Positions 9,514 through 19,455 are shown, counted from the stretch's first letter. The stretch is DNA of 64,000 bases from Acinetobacter sp. TGL-Y2 (GCF_001612555.1 NZ_CP015110.1:868001-932000); one strand, 5' to 3'. Translations and numbers: made by a program. Notes: generated by a model from the letters alone, not told the origin.

Positions 9514-11538
9514 ATGAACAAGAAATGGATTCAGTCGGCTTTGTCGTTAGCTGTGCTATCAGTATTAGTGTCTACAACACAAGCTCAAGATGCTAATCAA
9601 GTTTATTCTGAGGCTAAGCTTAAGAGTATTGTTGTTACCGCGAGTGGTAGTGAAGTTGACGTAAAAGATGCACCCGCTTCAATTAGTGTCATTAGTAATG
9701 AAGACATTGAGAGAGCACCATTTAATAGTATTGCTGAGTTATTGAGTGATTTACCTGGTGTGACAGGGGGGTACTCGAACTCGGGGTCTGGGTCAAAAAT
9801 CAAATTACGAGGCATGCCTGATAAATATACATTAATTTTAGTAGATGGAAAAAGATTAGGTAATCAATCCTTACTGGGACATCGTCCAGATCGAACTGAA
9901 CAAGATTTAGATTGGATCACGCCTGATATGATTGAAAGAATTGAAGTTATTCGCGGTTCAATGTCAACACTTTATGGTTCTGAAGCTGTAGGTGGCGTGA
10001 TTAATATTATCACTAAAAAAATTCCAACACAGCTTAGTGGTTCTGTGACTACAAACTTTAGCAAGCCAGATACAAGTCGCCGCGGTGAAACCAAATCTTT
10101 TGGCGCAACTTTAGCTGGGCCTGTAACGAATACGATTGGTTTTCGATTAGGATTAAATCGTACTGAGCGTGATGGCGATAAAGATACAGAAGGTTCATCA
10201 GGATCAACCACAGATACAGCAACAACGCGACTAACCTGGGCTCCTTCAGATCGACACAGTTTTAACTTGGATGGTTCTTTTGGTAAGGATGAACCTGATG
10301 TGATTGAAGGTGGCGGAAGTAAATTTGGTTATGAGATGGATCGAATTGGCTTTGGTATTGGACATGAAGCTAAGTTTGAAAATGACTTAGTGACCAATGT
10401 CGATTTGTACCACAATAAAATTCAAAATAAAGATGATGCTTGGGTAAAAGATGACATCGTTGAAACGAAGTCTTCAGAGACAGTATTGGATTTAAAAGCG
10501 ACTAAACCGCTTAATGTATTCAATTTTAAAAATGATTTAACGGTTGGTGGTCAGTATAAGCAAGAAGAAGTATCGAACCACAGTAATATTGGCAATGCTG
10601 CTGTAGATAAAGACGGCAATACACTCAATAACAATGATCGAAAACTCGATAGTTATTCGTGGTCACTCTTTTTAGAAGATCAAATTCATCTACAAGAAAA
10701 CCTTATTCTGACATTGGGTGGGCGCTTAGATGAATATGAAACATTTGATTTAAATTTTTCACCGAGAACCTATCTCGTTTACCATCCAACCGACGATTGG
10801 ACGGTGAAAGGTGGGGTGTCACGCAGCTTCCGTGCCCCAAATCTAAGAGAGCGGTCTGATACCAGTAGTACAGGTTCGAGAGGAAATGGTTGTAACACTT
10901 TTGAGGGCTGGTCAACAGCAGGCAGTGGTCGTACATGTTCAATGATTGGGAATCCAGACTTAGAGCCAGAAACAAGTACTAACTACGAAGTTAGTGTCGG
11001 TTATGAACAAAATGGTGCCGGTTTGGATATGACTTATTTCTTGAGCGATATTGAAGATCTTATCCAAAATAGATTCCATGAACGCCGTGGTGATGTTTTC
11101 TATGCAATAGCGTCAAATGTAGAAAAAGCACGGACCAGTGGGATTGAGGTTAACTATAAACTACCCATCAATGATTATTTTCGTGTAACAGGTAACACGA
11201 CTTATATGTTGGAATCTAAAAATAAAATTACGGGCGAAACATTACTTGGCACACCTGAGATTACGTCAAATTTAGCATTGGTTTGGGATGTAAACGATCA
11301 GTTGAGCTTAAACTCTAAAGTCCAATATTTAGGTAAGCAGCAATTAGAGAGTGGTGATTCAAGCCGCAGCTTTGAAAAGGCATATACTACAGCAGATATT
11401 GGGGCAAATTATAATTTTACAGATCACTTAACCTTTCGAGGCGGTGTGAAAAACGTGGCTGGCGTCAAAATTGAATCTACAAGTGATGGCTCAAGTAATC
11501 CTGCTGAATATTACTTAGGTTTAACTGCAAGATTCTAA
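9514..11538 (+). CDS. TonB-dependent outer-membrane receptor, siderophore type (FepA-like)
   Basis: An outer-membrane beta-barrel that imports an iron chelate using energy from TonB-ExbB-ExbD. It has a signal peptide ending near STTQAQ, a TonB box-like KSIVVTAS at the mature N-terminus, a plug domain (residues about 50-165, with IERIEVIRGSMSTLYGSEAVGGVINIITKK) and a barrel that ends in phenylalanine (YYLGLTARF), the usual outer-membrane insertion signal. At 674 residues it is in the catecholate receptor range. Two cysteines in the extracellular part (NGCNTFEG and GRTCSMIGNPDLEPE) resemble the disulfide loop of FepA/BfrA-like receptors. The strong Fur box upstream supports iron uptake. I place the start at 9514; an ATG two codons earlier is possible. 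The substrate is not determined. Confidence 0.9.
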   Translation: MNKKWIQSALSLAVLSVLVSTTQAQDANQVYSEAKLKSIVVTASGSEVDVKDAPASISVISNEDIERAPFNSIAELLSDLPGVTGGYSNSGSGSKIKLRGMPDKYTLILVDGKRLGNQSLLGHRPDRTEQDLDWITPDMIERIEVIRGSMSTLYGSEAVGGVINIITKKIPTQLSGSVTTNFSKPDTSRRGETKSFGATLAGPVTNTIGFRLGLNRTERDGDKDTEGSSGSTTDTATTRLTWAPSDRHSFNLDGSFGKDEPDVIEGGGSKFGYEMDRIGFGIGHEAKFENDLVTNVDLYHNKIQNKDDAWVKDDIVETKSSETVLDLKATKPLNVFNFKNDLTVGGQYKQEEVSNHSNIGNAAVDKDGNTLNNNDRKLDSYSWSLFLEDQIHLQENLILTLGGRLDEYETFDLNFSPRTYLVYHPTDDWTVKGGVSRSFRAPNLRERSDTSSTGSRGNGCNTFEGWSTAGSGRTCSMIGNPDLEPETSTNYEVSVGYEQNGAGLDMTYFLSDIEDLIQNRFHERRGDVFYAIASNVEKARTSGIEVNYKLPINDYFRVTGNTTYMLESKNKITGETLLGTPEITSNLALVWDVNDQLSLNSKVQYLGKQQLESGDSSRSFEKAYTTADIGANYNFTDHLTFRGGVKNVAGVKIESTSDGSSNPAEYYLGLTARF

Positions 11539-11544
11539 TCTTTA

Positions 11545-11576
11545 AAAAAACCGCTCGATTAGAGCGGTTTTTTTTA
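11545..11576. terminator. Bidirectional terminator after the TonB receptor
   Basis: Stem AAACCGCTC / GAGCGGTTT with a five-base loop and long A and T runs on each side, between two convergent genes. Confidence 0.9.
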
Positions 11577-11601
11577 TACGTTTTTAAAAACTAATTTAAA
11601 A

Positions 11602-12603
11602 CTAAGCATTCAAAATCAGTTGGGCTTTTTCAGAATAATAAAACTTTTCTAAATAATGACGTGCACGCTGTTTTAAATGTTCTGAGGAAATCATGTTCTG
11701 AATTACAGGCGCAAGGAGCTGTTGTAATTCCTGTTGAACCAAACTTTCATCAATATTGATGTCATTTAAAATCGCATCAAAATTATGCGATTCATTTCGG
11801 ATATACCATGCATAGATGCCGTCATGTACTTGCTGCTTCAAATAATCGGTTTGACGAATATGATCCCAAATTTCATGGCCCATTCCGACTGTTTGAGGCA
11901 GATCTGTCACTTCAATATACTTGCGCATACTCGACAACGGCACCTGTTTAATTTTGTGCCATAAGTTCGCTTGAAAGTGATAGAGCTTATTGTCATCAAA
12001 TTGCTGATTAATCACTTGTTCACTGAGCTGACTGATCTTGATGATATTTTTCTGTAAATAATGCTTTACCGTATCGTCAAGATTCGAATCCGTAACGCTT
12101 TCTAAAACCGATTTTCCCATCTTCATAAAACGTCCGACACCGGGGACTTTTTTACTCATGACAGAATTATCGATGTAGTCTTGAATTGAATGATGAATTA
12201 ATTGCGTGAGCGTCGCAGAAAAAGCAGGATTACTGACCACACGTTTGATTAAAGCCTCACGATGCACACTTTTGCTTGCCACATATTGTGCAATTTTATC
12301 GATGGTGTGCACTGGAATCACATCTTCAATTTTGGTGTCATCATTGAGGTTATGTGCCAAAGCCAAGCGAATATGATCTGAAATTTGTTCAATGAGAAAA
12401 TCACTGGCAGGGGTGGCCAAAATTTGTTTTTGCAGTAATTCATTGATCTGTGGAAATGACCAAAGCTGCTTGAGCGGTTGCTTACGAAACCATTGATAAA
12501 AACTTAAAAATTCAGTTTGAATGGTTTCGGCTTGAGCAAATTCATGATCAAGAAATGCCAAATGCGCTTCAATCAATTGTTCAGTACGTGCATCTTTCAT
12601 CAT
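11602..12603 (-). CDS. Unknown helical protein
   Basis: I do not recognise this 333-residue protein. It is predicted from composition to be almost wholly alpha-helical, rich in Q, L, H and D, with no signal peptide and no membrane segment. A small central basic-glycine stretch (SKKVPGVGRFMKMGKSV, near residue 150) is the only marked motif. It follows the exported hydrolase gene by 42 bases on the same strand and is probably co-transcribed with it. Two adjacent ATG codons could serve as start. Confidence 0.78.
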   Translation of the reverse strand: MMKDARTEQLIEAHLAFLDHEFAQAETIQTEFLSFYQWFRKQPLKQLWSFPQINELLQKQILATPASDFLIEQISDHIRLALAHNLNDDTKIEDVIPVHTIDKIAQYVASKSVHREALIKRVVSNPAFSATLTQLIHHSIQDYIDNSVMSKKVPGVGRFMKMGKSVLESVTDSNLDDTVKHYLQKNIIKISQLSEQVINQQFDDNKLYHFQANLWHKIKQVPLSSMRKYIEVTDLPQTVGMGHEIWDHIRQTDYLKQQVHDGIYAWYIRNESHNFDAILNDINIDESLVQQELQQLLAPVIQNMISSEHLKQRARHYLEKFYYSEKAQLILNA

Positions 12604-12645
12604 GAATTTAAATCTCTACAAACCTATAGGTATCGGTTAATGGGG

Positions 12646-13638
12646 CTAATGCGAAAGCATGTTTAGAAACTCAATATAATGCTGAGTCACGCGTTCAGGT
12701 GCTTCAATAATGGGTAAATGACCCACTTGATCTAAAATCACAGGTTGACGTGCATACTTGAGTGATGACTTTAAATCCGCAGCTACTTCGACATTCACAA
12801 TCGGGTCTTGTTTTCCCCATAATATCAGCGTCGGTGCTTCAATGTTTTTAAGCATAGCGGCAAATGTATTGATTGAATATATTTTATTCATATCAAGTAG
12901 ATGAGTAATCAGCTTTGCGGTGTCTTCAGCGCGTGAGATCATCAATAGCTCTTGCTGTTTCTTAATTACAGCGGGCACAAAAGGTGGGTTATACATGATC
13001 TTGTTCATGACAAAATTTAAATCACCTGGCTGAGCAATCACCAATTGCTTTAAATACACCGGATTATTCAAATAAGAGGTTTGATTATTTTTAAATAAAC
13101 CGCCGGCACTGATTAAAAATAAACTTTTGGTGTCAAAATTATATTTTGAGGCATACAGCAAAGCGATTGAACCCCCGACTGAATGTCCAGCAATATGTAA
13201 ATCATTTTGGATATGGGCTGTTTCGACAAATCTACGCAGTTGCTCGGTCAAATTCGGCAAAGTCATTTCAAAGTTTTTCGTAGTCTGCGTATTACCACTG
13301 CCGGGCAAGTCCGGAATAATCACATGATAGTATTTAGATAAATTTCGTGCGATCAGATTCCACGTGTCACGGCTACTGCCAATACCATGAATTAATAGCA
13401 AGGTTGGCTTGTTGGCTTGCCCGCCTTCGCTGTAGCTCCAAACCACATCACCCACACGTAATGTTTTCGTGGTTAAGCCTGCCCAAGCCCGTTCTTCTTG
13501 TAACATTTTTTGGTAATCGACAAATTCGACTGGATTTGACGCTTGTGCGGATTGAATCAACATGAGACTGTTTAGGCTCAGTGTCAAAGCGGTTGCGGTC
13601 ATGAATTTAACGAAAGCGGGAGATTGGAAAAATGACAT
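12646..13638 (-). CDS. Exported alpha/beta-fold hydrolase
   Basis: A probable esterase or lipase of the alpha/beta hydrolase fold. The first 33 residues look like a signal peptide ending at AQAS, which places the enzyme in the periplasm or outside. The oxyanion region HGIGSSRDTW is near residue 84, the nucleophile elbow GHSVGG puts the catalytic serine at 153, an aspartate follows in GKQDPIV and the histidine is in QVGHLPIIEAPERV. The substrate is unknown. It is the first gene of a likely two-gene unit with the helical protein downstream. Confidence 0.85.
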   Translation of the reverse strand: MSFFQSPAFVKFMTATALTLSLNSLMLIQSAQASNPVEFVDYQKMLQEERAWAGLTTKTLRVGDVVWSYSEGGQANKPTLLLIHGIGSSRDTWNLIARNLSKYYHVIIPDLPGSGNTQTTKNFEMTLPNLTEQLRRFVETAHIQNDLHIAGHSVGGSIALLYASKYNFDTKSLFLISAGGLFKNNQTSYLNNPVYLKQLVIAQPGDLNFVMNKIMYNPPFVPAVIKKQQELLMISRAEDTAKLITHLLDMNKIYSINTFAAMLKNIEAPTLILWGKQDPIVNVEVAADLKSSLKYARQPVILDQVGHLPIIEAPERVTQHYIEFLNMLSH

Positions 13639-13961
13639 TCATACTGATCCAAAAAAGTAGCTAGGTATTATAAGGAGAGCCTATCGATTATTCATGTTGA
13701 AAATGGTGAAAGCATTTGCCAGATAACTAAATTTGCATGCTTTTTAGTCATTGTTTGCTTTAGAATAAATGAGCTAAATGCCATTAATATATAAAAGTCT
13801 CTATAAAACCGAAATTTAATTTAATGTTAAGCCCAAAAAACGGATATAGATGTCATTTTTGGCAATTCACAAAATTTGTAACAGAGTTTAAGTTTTGTCA
13901 GTGACATTCAAAAATCACAGTATTAAAATCTCTTAAAACCTTTATAGACCACGGATAGATC
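13639..13961. other. Divergent intergenic region, hydrolase / carbonic anhydrase
   Basis: About 320 AT-rich bases that must carry the two divergent promoters. I see no small gene, hairpin terminator or repeat here. Confidence 0.5.
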
Positions 13962-14576
13962 ATGCTTACTGCAGTCGAAGCTTTAGAACGTTTAAAAAAA
14001 GGTAATCAGCGTTTTGTGAATGGAGAGACCAATCATCAAAAATTGCTGACCCACCATGAACGTGCGCAAATGGCAGAAACCCAAGAACCTTTCGCGATTA
14101 TTTTGGGTTGCTCAGACTCTCGTGTCCCCGCTGAAATGGTGTTTGATCAAGGTTTAGGCGATCTGTTTGTCATTCGTGTGGCAGGCAATATTGTTGCGCC
14201 CTCACAAGTCGGCAGTGTTGAATTTGCAGTAGACAGTTTTAACTGTCCTGTGGTGATTGTCTTGGGTCATACTCACTGCGGCGCGATTGATTCAACCATT
14301 GAAGCTTTACGTAACCCAGACCAACCGCCTTCGGCAAACCTGATGTCTATTGTCAACCGTGTGCGACCATCGGTTGAAATTTTAATGCAAACCGAACTCA
14401 AAGATGACCTGAAAAAATTGTCTTGTCACGCAGTGCGATCGAATGTGTTTGCCTCAGTGAACCAATTACGCCACGGCTCTGCTGTATTGGAGAGTTTTAT
14501 TTCTAAAGGCAAGCTTAAAGTGGTTGGCGCTGAGTATTCTTTGGAAACCGGCGAAGTGCTGTTCTTTGACTTTTAA
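13962..14576 (+). CDS. Beta-class carbonic anhydrase
   Basis: Interconverts carbon dioxide and bicarbonate in the cytoplasm, supplying bicarbonate for carboxylation reactions. The zinc ligands of the beta class are all present: cysteine 50 with the aspartate 52-arginine 54 dyad (GCSDSR), histidine 103 and cysteine 106 (GHTHCGAI). At 204 residues it has normal length. The alpha-class enzyme elsewhere in the window (37217-37925) is frameshifted, so this gene is the likely source of carbonic anhydrase activity. Its terminator overlaps the end of the convergent tesA gene. Confidence 0.94.
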   Translation: MLTAVEALERLKKGNQRFVNGETNHQKLLTHHERAQMAETQEPFAIILGCSDSRVPAEMVFDQGLGDLFVIRVAGNIVAPSQVGSVEFAVDSFNCPVVIVLGHTHCGAIDSTIEALRNPDQPPSANLMSIVNRVRPSVEILMQTELKDDLKKLSCHAVRSNVFASVNQLRHGSAVLESFISKGKLKVVGAEYSLETGEVLFFDF

Positions 14577-14615
14577 GATCTCATTATATTTGCATCGTAT
14601 TATTTGCATGAAGAA

Positions 14616-14643
14616 AAAAAGGCGCTTATAAAGCGCCTTTTAT
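14616..14643 (+). terminator. Terminator of carbonic anhydrase, overlapping the tesA 3' end
   Basis: Stem AAAGGCGCTT / AAGCGCCTTT with a three-base loop. Its left arm includes the tesA stop codon at 14626-14628 read on the other strand, so the last tesA codons and the hairpin share bases. Confidence 0.82.
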
Positions 14644-15270
14644 ATAGGGATAGGCATTGTCCAATAGGATTTTTTGCGCATTGGCATTCGGATGAATCAA
14701 ATCTTTTTGCATCAATTTTTTATTGCCAGCAACACCTTGCATAAAGAAAGGCAGTAACTTCACTTTGTACTGCTGGCTCAGCAGCTTATAGTTATTTTCA
14801 AAAGCCTTGCTATAGGCTGTGCCGTAGTTGGGCGGAATTTTCATCCCAAACAGTAAAACTGTTGCTTTAGATTTCTGACTATTCTGGATAAGTTTTGCAA
14901 GATTATGCTGAATCATTTGAGGCGGTTGACCCCGTAGTGCATCATTGCCCCCCAGTTCAATCACCACAATATTGGGTTGATGCGTTTGTAATAATTTTGG
15001 CAGACGAGCCAATGCACCACTGGTGGTTTCACCGCTGACGCTGGCATTGATCACTTTGTGTTGTTTCGGATACTGCTGATTGAGTCGCTGTTGCAGTAGA
15101 TTAACCCAACCTTGCTGCGTCGTTACGCCATAACCGGCACTTAAACTGTCACCTAAAATTAAAATGGTTTTTGCAAAAACTGTACTGGGTAAAAGCAAGA
15201 CTATGCTACATATAAAATATTGACCAAATTTCTTTAAAGTTTTGAGATTAAATATTTTTTCATTTTGCAT
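14626..15270 (-). CDS. tesA: Periplasmic GDSL arylesterase / thioesterase TesA
   Basis: A multifunctional SGNH hydrolase of the periplasm (thioesterase I / lysophospholipase L1 family) that acts on acyl-thioesters, aryl esters and lysophospholipids. A signal peptide ends near STVFA (about residue 33). The four family blocks are present: GDSLSAGYG with serine 42 as nucleophile, the glycine of SVSGETTSGAL, the asparagine of GGNDALRG, and DLIHPN with the catalytic Asp and His. At 214 residues it has normal length. It is divergent from the ABC genes, only 11 bases away, the same pairing of tesA with ybbA-ybbP seen in E. coli. Confidence 0.92.
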   Translation of the reverse strand: MQNEKIFNLKTLKKFGQYFICSIVLLLPSTVFAKTILILGDSLSAGYGVTTQQGWVNLLQQRLNQQYPKQHKVINASVSGETTSGALARLPKLLQTHQPNIVVIELGGNDALRGQPPQMIQHNLAKLIQNSQKSKATVLLFGMKIPPNYGTAYSKAFENNYKLLSQQYKVKLLPFFMQGVAGNKKLMQKDLIHPNANAQKILLDNAYPYIKGAL

Positions 15271-15281
15271 ATAGGTTTTCT

Positions 15282-16019
15282 ATGGTTCAAACAGACTCGA
15301 CTCCATCCATCATGCCACAGGTGATTATTTCTGCACGGAAACTTACACAAAGTATTCAATTACAGCAAAAAAAATTAAGCATTTTTGAAAATTTAAATTT
15401 AGAGATTTATGCAGGTGAACAGGTTGCCATTACAGGGCGTTCAGGTTCTGGAAAATCGACCCTCTTGGGGATCTTGGCGACACTCGACCAAGCGTCATCA
15501 GGTGAGCTTTATGTGCAGGGTGAGGCTGTGCATGTCTTAAATGAAGAGCAAAGAGCTTTGGTACGTTTAAAGCATATTGGTTTTGTATTTCAATCTTTTC
15601 AGTTGTTGCCCTCATTAACTGCGCTGGAAAATGTGATGTTGCCGCTTCGGCTACAAGCAGATTTTCACTATGCTAAAGCCGAACAGAAGGCATTGGCATT
15701 ACTGAAAAAAGTCGGACTTGAGCGCCAAAGTAGTCAAACACCGAAAGTACTCTCAGGTGGAGAGCAGCAACGTGTTGCCATTGCGCGTGCTTTAATTAGC
15801 GACCCTCAAATTATTTTCGCAGATGAGCCGACGGGTAATTTAGATGGTGATACGGCTGAAGAAATAGAACAACTGCTGTTTCAACTGAATCGGGAACTGG
15901 GCACCACCTTGGTGTTGGTCACCCATGATCCAGCACTCGCTGCGCAGTGCCAGCGTCATTATGAGCTAAAAGATGGCGCACTCTTTGAGCATGCCACTCG
16001 AATCGAGGCGCGGTTATGA
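15282..16019 (+). CDS. ABC transporter ATPase, YbbA/LolD type
   Basis: The cytoplasmic ATPase of a MacB/LolD-like transporter class that works on envelope substrates rather than import. Walker A is GRSGSGKST (52-60), the signature is LSGGEQQR, Walker B is IIFADEPTGNLD, and the H-loop is LVTHD. Its stop codon overlaps the start of the permease gene by four bases, so the two are translated together. The location next to tesA matches ybbA in E. coli. The role of this pair is poorly known. Confidence 0.9.
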   Translation: MVQTDSTPSIMPQVIISARKLTQSIQLQQKKLSIFENLNLEIYAGEQVAITGRSGSGKSTLLGILATLDQASSGELYVQGEAVHVLNEEQRALVRLKHIGFVFQSFQLLPSLTALENVMLPLRLQADFHYAKAEQKALALLKKVGLERQSSQTPKVLSGGEQQRVAIARALISDPQIIFADEPTGNLDGDTAEEIEQLLFQLNRELGTTLVLVTHDPALAAQCQRHYELKDGALFEHATRIEARL

Positions 16020-18529
16020 TGGCATTGTTTAAGCCCTTACTTCGGCAAAGTTTTGGTTCAACGGGGATTTATTTACTGATTATTGCGCTGAGTTTAGCCA
16101 TCAGTGCAACCACGGCGTTAAAGTTTAGTAATGAACAGATTCAGCAGTCCGTATCTTTACAAGCGGCTAAAATGCAAGCCGCTGATTTGGTCTTGACCGA
16201 TAACTACCCTATAGAAAAACAGTGGCAAGACAAAGCGTCTGAACTTGAACTACAACAATCTCATGTCACGATATTTAGTTCAATGGCACATACCAATGAT
16301 GCCTTTGTGATGGTCAATGTCAAAGCAATTGAGCCGACATTTCCACTGCGTGGGGAGCTGAAAGTCTCGCCTATTTCTGTACAGATTCAAACGGGACAGG
16401 TTTGGCTCAGCGCTAGAGCGATGGAATTGCTCAAGCTAAAATTGGGCGATTCACTGAACATTGCTGATGGTGTATTTAAGGTCAGTGCGGTCATTGAACA
16501 GGACTCGAATCAAGAGTTAGGGTTCTCTGCATTTTCACCGACCGTGATTATTGCTCAGCAAGATGTTGCCAAGACCAATGCGATACAGCCGGGAAGTCGT
16601 ATTGATTATCGACTGCTCATGGCAGGCGAGCCTAAGCAAGTTGGTGCATTCGAGCAACATTTTAAACAACTTAAAAAATCTGAAAATCATGATTCATTGG
16701 GCGACTCAAACACGAATGCAAATGGCAGTGCAGACACAGCAGCATTGGTGGATGAGCAGTCTAGCTTACGTTTAAGCACCGCCAGTGATGGCAACACCCG
16801 CTTGATGAAACCGATTGAAAATCTAGATACCTTCTTACAGCTGGCCAATATTTTGACCATTTTGCTCTGTGGGATTGCCATCGCACTGACTAGTCAGCGT
16901 TATGTTCAGCAAAACCAAGATCATATTGCATTGATGCGTTGTATGGGCGCCAAGAAAAATCAAATTTTCAAAGCCTATATTGCACTCTTGTGTGCTGTGA
17001 TTGTCATCGCAATGTTGCTAGGGAGTACATTAGGCTTAGGTCTGGGTTATGGCTTATTACAGCTGATGTTAGAGCTGATTCCAAATTTGGAATTGCAGTT
17101 CACGCTGTGGGATATGTTGCTGGGTCCATTGCCCATTGCGATTTTCACCAGTGCGATGGTGTTGTTTGGTTTTGTACTTCCTAGTTTATGGCAATTGTTA
17201 AATACACCGCCGATTCGGGTGATTCGCCAGCAAGAAAAATCTGCACGATCAATGCTGGTGATGTTTGCCACTGGTATTCTCAGCCTCATTGTTTTTAGTT
17301 TGGTCCTGACTGAAAATATTATGCTGAGCGCCATTGTGATTGGTACGGTCATCATTTTAAGCGCAGTGCTGTATAGCATAGTGTGGCTGTTATTAAAGTC
17401 GCTCAAAGCACTCAAAAATAGATTATCGGGTTATATTCGCACGCCATCGCAAACCGCATTACAAATCACGGCTTTGGCCTTGGGTTTGAGTTTAATCACC
17501 GTGTTGGCAGTGTTACGTACCGACCTTCTCGACAGATGGCAGCAGGAACTCCCTGAAGGTACACCCAATCAATTTATTTATGGGCTACCCCCGTTTGAAG
17601 TAGAGCAATTTAAACAGCAAATTGAGGCCCATCATTGGGTCAGCACGCCTTTATATCCCAATGTTAAAGGGCGACTGATTGCGCATAATGGTAAGCCTTT
17701 TTCAACAGAATTGGTGAAGCAAAACAATTCTTTGCGCCGTGAGTTAAATTTAACTCAAGCCCATGAATATCCCAAAGACAATATCATTGTTAGGGGGGCT
17801 GCGCCCTTGGTGAAAGCGGGTGAGGTGTCTGTCGAATCCAAATTGGCGTTAGAACTGGGGATTAATATCGGAGATCAATTGACCTTTAGTTTGCCTGAAG
17901 GTGAGTTGCAGGCCAAAGTGGTGAATTTGAGATCGGTGGAATGGGGAAGTTTTAGTCCCAATTTTTTCTTTATTTTTGCGCCGAACAGCATGGATGAAAA
18001 TGCAGGCAGTTACTTAGGGAGCTTCTATGTGCCGCCACAAGAAAAGGGTAAACTGGTCAGCATCATTCAACAGTTTTCAAATACGGTCTTTATCGATGTA
18101 TCGCTGATTCTGCAAGAAATTAAAAACTTGGTAAATGTGTTGGTACAGATTATTACCGTATTGGCAATTTTAGTGAGCTTATCGGGTTTCTTGGTGCTGA
18201 TCGCCTGTATAAATTTACTGATGGATGAGCGCAAACGTGAAGTGGCGTTAATGCGCTCATTTGGCAGCTCCAAAGCACAATTGAAAAATATGATGACCTT
18301 GGAAATTGGTTTTATTGGGCTTGTTGCTGGAGTCGTATCGTGTTTATTTGCTGAAGTGATCAGTGCCATTGCCAGTCAGCGCATGGGCCTTAGCATACAG
18401 TTTCACTTAGAAATCTGGCTGATTTTACCGCTCATGATGCTGCTGCTGTGTGCCTTGATCGGACGCTATCGTTTGAGTTATTTGAGCGAAATTCCACCAC
18501 TCCAAAGTTTAAGAGAGATGAATCAATAG
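16016..18529 (+). CDS. ABC transporter permease, YbbP type (two FtsX domains)
   Basis: The membrane partner of the ATPase just upstream. It has an N-terminal membrane helix, a large periplasmic region, then a first FtsX-like block of helices (near residues 275-400, ending in a cytoplasmic PPIRVIRQQEKS), further helices, a second periplasmic domain and a C-terminal FtsX block (near 700-830, with ERKREVALMRSFGSSKAQ). Its 837 residues and tandem FtsX layout are typical of YbbP. A neutral reading is an envelope transporter or mechanotransmitter acting near lipid metabolism, given the tesA neighbour. Confidence 0.9.
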   Translation: MMALFKPLLRQSFGSTGIYLLIIALSLAISATTALKFSNEQIQQSVSLQAAKMQAADLVLTDNYPIEKQWQDKASELELQQSHVTIFSSMAHTNDAFVMVNVKAIEPTFPLRGELKVSPISVQIQTGQVWLSARAMELLKLKLGDSLNIADGVFKVSAVIEQDSNQELGFSAFSPTVIIAQQDVAKTNAIQPGSRIDYRLLMAGEPKQVGAFEQHFKQLKKSENHDSLGDSNTNANGSADTAALVDEQSSLRLSTASDGNTRLMKPIENLDTFLQLANILTILLCGIAIALTSQRYVQQNQDHIALMRCMGAKKNQIFKAYIALLCAVIVIAMLLGSTLGLGLGYGLLQLMLELIPNLELQFTLWDMLLGPLPIAIFTSAMVLFGFVLPSLWQLLNTPPIRVIRQQEKSARSMLVMFATGILSLIVFSLVLTENIMLSAIVIGTVIILSAVLYSIVWLLLKSLKALKNRLSGYIRTPSQTALQITALALGLSLITVLAVLRTDLLDRWQQELPEGTPNQFIYGLPPFEVEQFKQQIEAHHWVSTPLYPNVKGRLIAHNGKPFSTELVKQNNSLRRELNLTQAHEYPKDNIIVRGAAPLVKAGEVSVESKLALELGINIGDQLTFSLPEGELQAKVVNLRSVEWGSFSPNFFFIFAPNSMDENAGSYLGSFYVPPQEKGKLVSIIQQFSNTVFIDVSLILQEIKNLVNVLVQIITVLAILVSLSGFLVLIACINLLMDERKREVALMRSFGSSKAQLKNMMTLEIGFIGLVAGVVSCLFAEVISAIASQRMGLSIQFHLEIWLILPLMMLLLCALIGRYRLSYLSEIPPLQSLREMNQ

Positions 18530-18565
18530 CGTTTCGATACATGGCTTGATGCATAAAATCAACTG

Positions 18566-18600
18566 AAAACCAATTGGCTTAAAAACCCAATTGGTTTTTA
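18566..18600 (+). terminator. Terminator of the ABC operon
   Basis: Stem AAAACCAATTGG / CCAATTGGTTTT (18566-18577 with 18587-18598). It overlaps the stop codon region of the convergent rhomboid remnant. Confidence 0.75.
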
Positions 18601-19369
18601 CTTTGATTCAGCATTTCTAACCAGAGCGGTTGAATGGGCTGAATTAAACTAAAGCAGTACTGATAAAACAGATAGGTCGTACAGATCCCAAGCGCAATAA
18701 TGATAACATTGCCCAGTGGGTTAAGCTTCCATCTACGTAGCATATACCAAAGCAAGGCGAGGACTGCACCCATCAACATACCGCCAATATGCGCTGCATT
18801 ATTGATGCCTGAAATCATAAAACCCATGCCAATGTTCAGTGCCAAGATCATGAGCAGTGATTTTCGATCTAGAATAAACTGTTGTTTCGGCAATACAGGT
18901 AATAAAGACAATAAGGTGAGCGCGCCGCCCAAGCCCATCACTGCACCTGAAGCGCCCGCTGAGACATTCGGCAGTAGACTTTGGTCAGCTCGTAAGTGTT
19001 ACGAATATCAATATAACCACTCAGCAAGCTACCCATGATGCCCGCAAGTAAATACAGCCCTAAAAAATAAAATGAACCAAAGGTTTTTTCTGCGACATTG
19101 CCAAAAATATACAGTGCCCACATATTCAGCATTAAATGTACTAAGCCAAAATGAAAAAAAGTGCTGGTAAAGATTCGAATGGGTTCCGCAAGATAAGTAA
19201 GCGGTGCATAATCAGCTCCCCAACGAATCGCATCCGCGGTCGATGGATTGGATACATTCACACCTGAGAAAATTTGCCAAGCAAATAACCCTACATTGAT
19301 GATAATTAACAATAAGGTGATTTTGCCGATTGCATCTCTTTGTGACTGAATAAACTGGGGTACTTGCAT
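18579..19369 (-). pseudogene. Rhomboid family protease, disrupted by a frameshift
   Basis: The reading frame from 19369 encodes the N-terminal half of a rhomboid protease (first membrane helix, a long loop, then HFGLVHLMLNMWALYIFG) and then ends early at 18938. The second half continues in another frame and gives PNVSAGASGAVMGLGG, containing the catalytic GASG serine, and NNAAHIGGMLMG with the catalytic histidine. The switch must lie between 18941 and 18999, most simply one lost base near 18975-18985, just before the active-site serine. No slippery sequence is evident. Either the gene is inactivated or the base is a sequencing error. The other rhomboid gene (7932-8564) is intact. Confidence 0.85.
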
Positions 19370-19455
19370 TTCAGACCTGTATTTGTATTCTATTTTCTAT
19401 TATAAATGATTGAGCATAGCATGACATTCCATATGAGCAGGAGTAACACACTGAC

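Noticed and set aside
18938..18999. Programmed frameshift in the rhomboid gene
   Set aside because: No slippery heptamer and no downstream structure were seen; the shift is better explained by a one-base indel.
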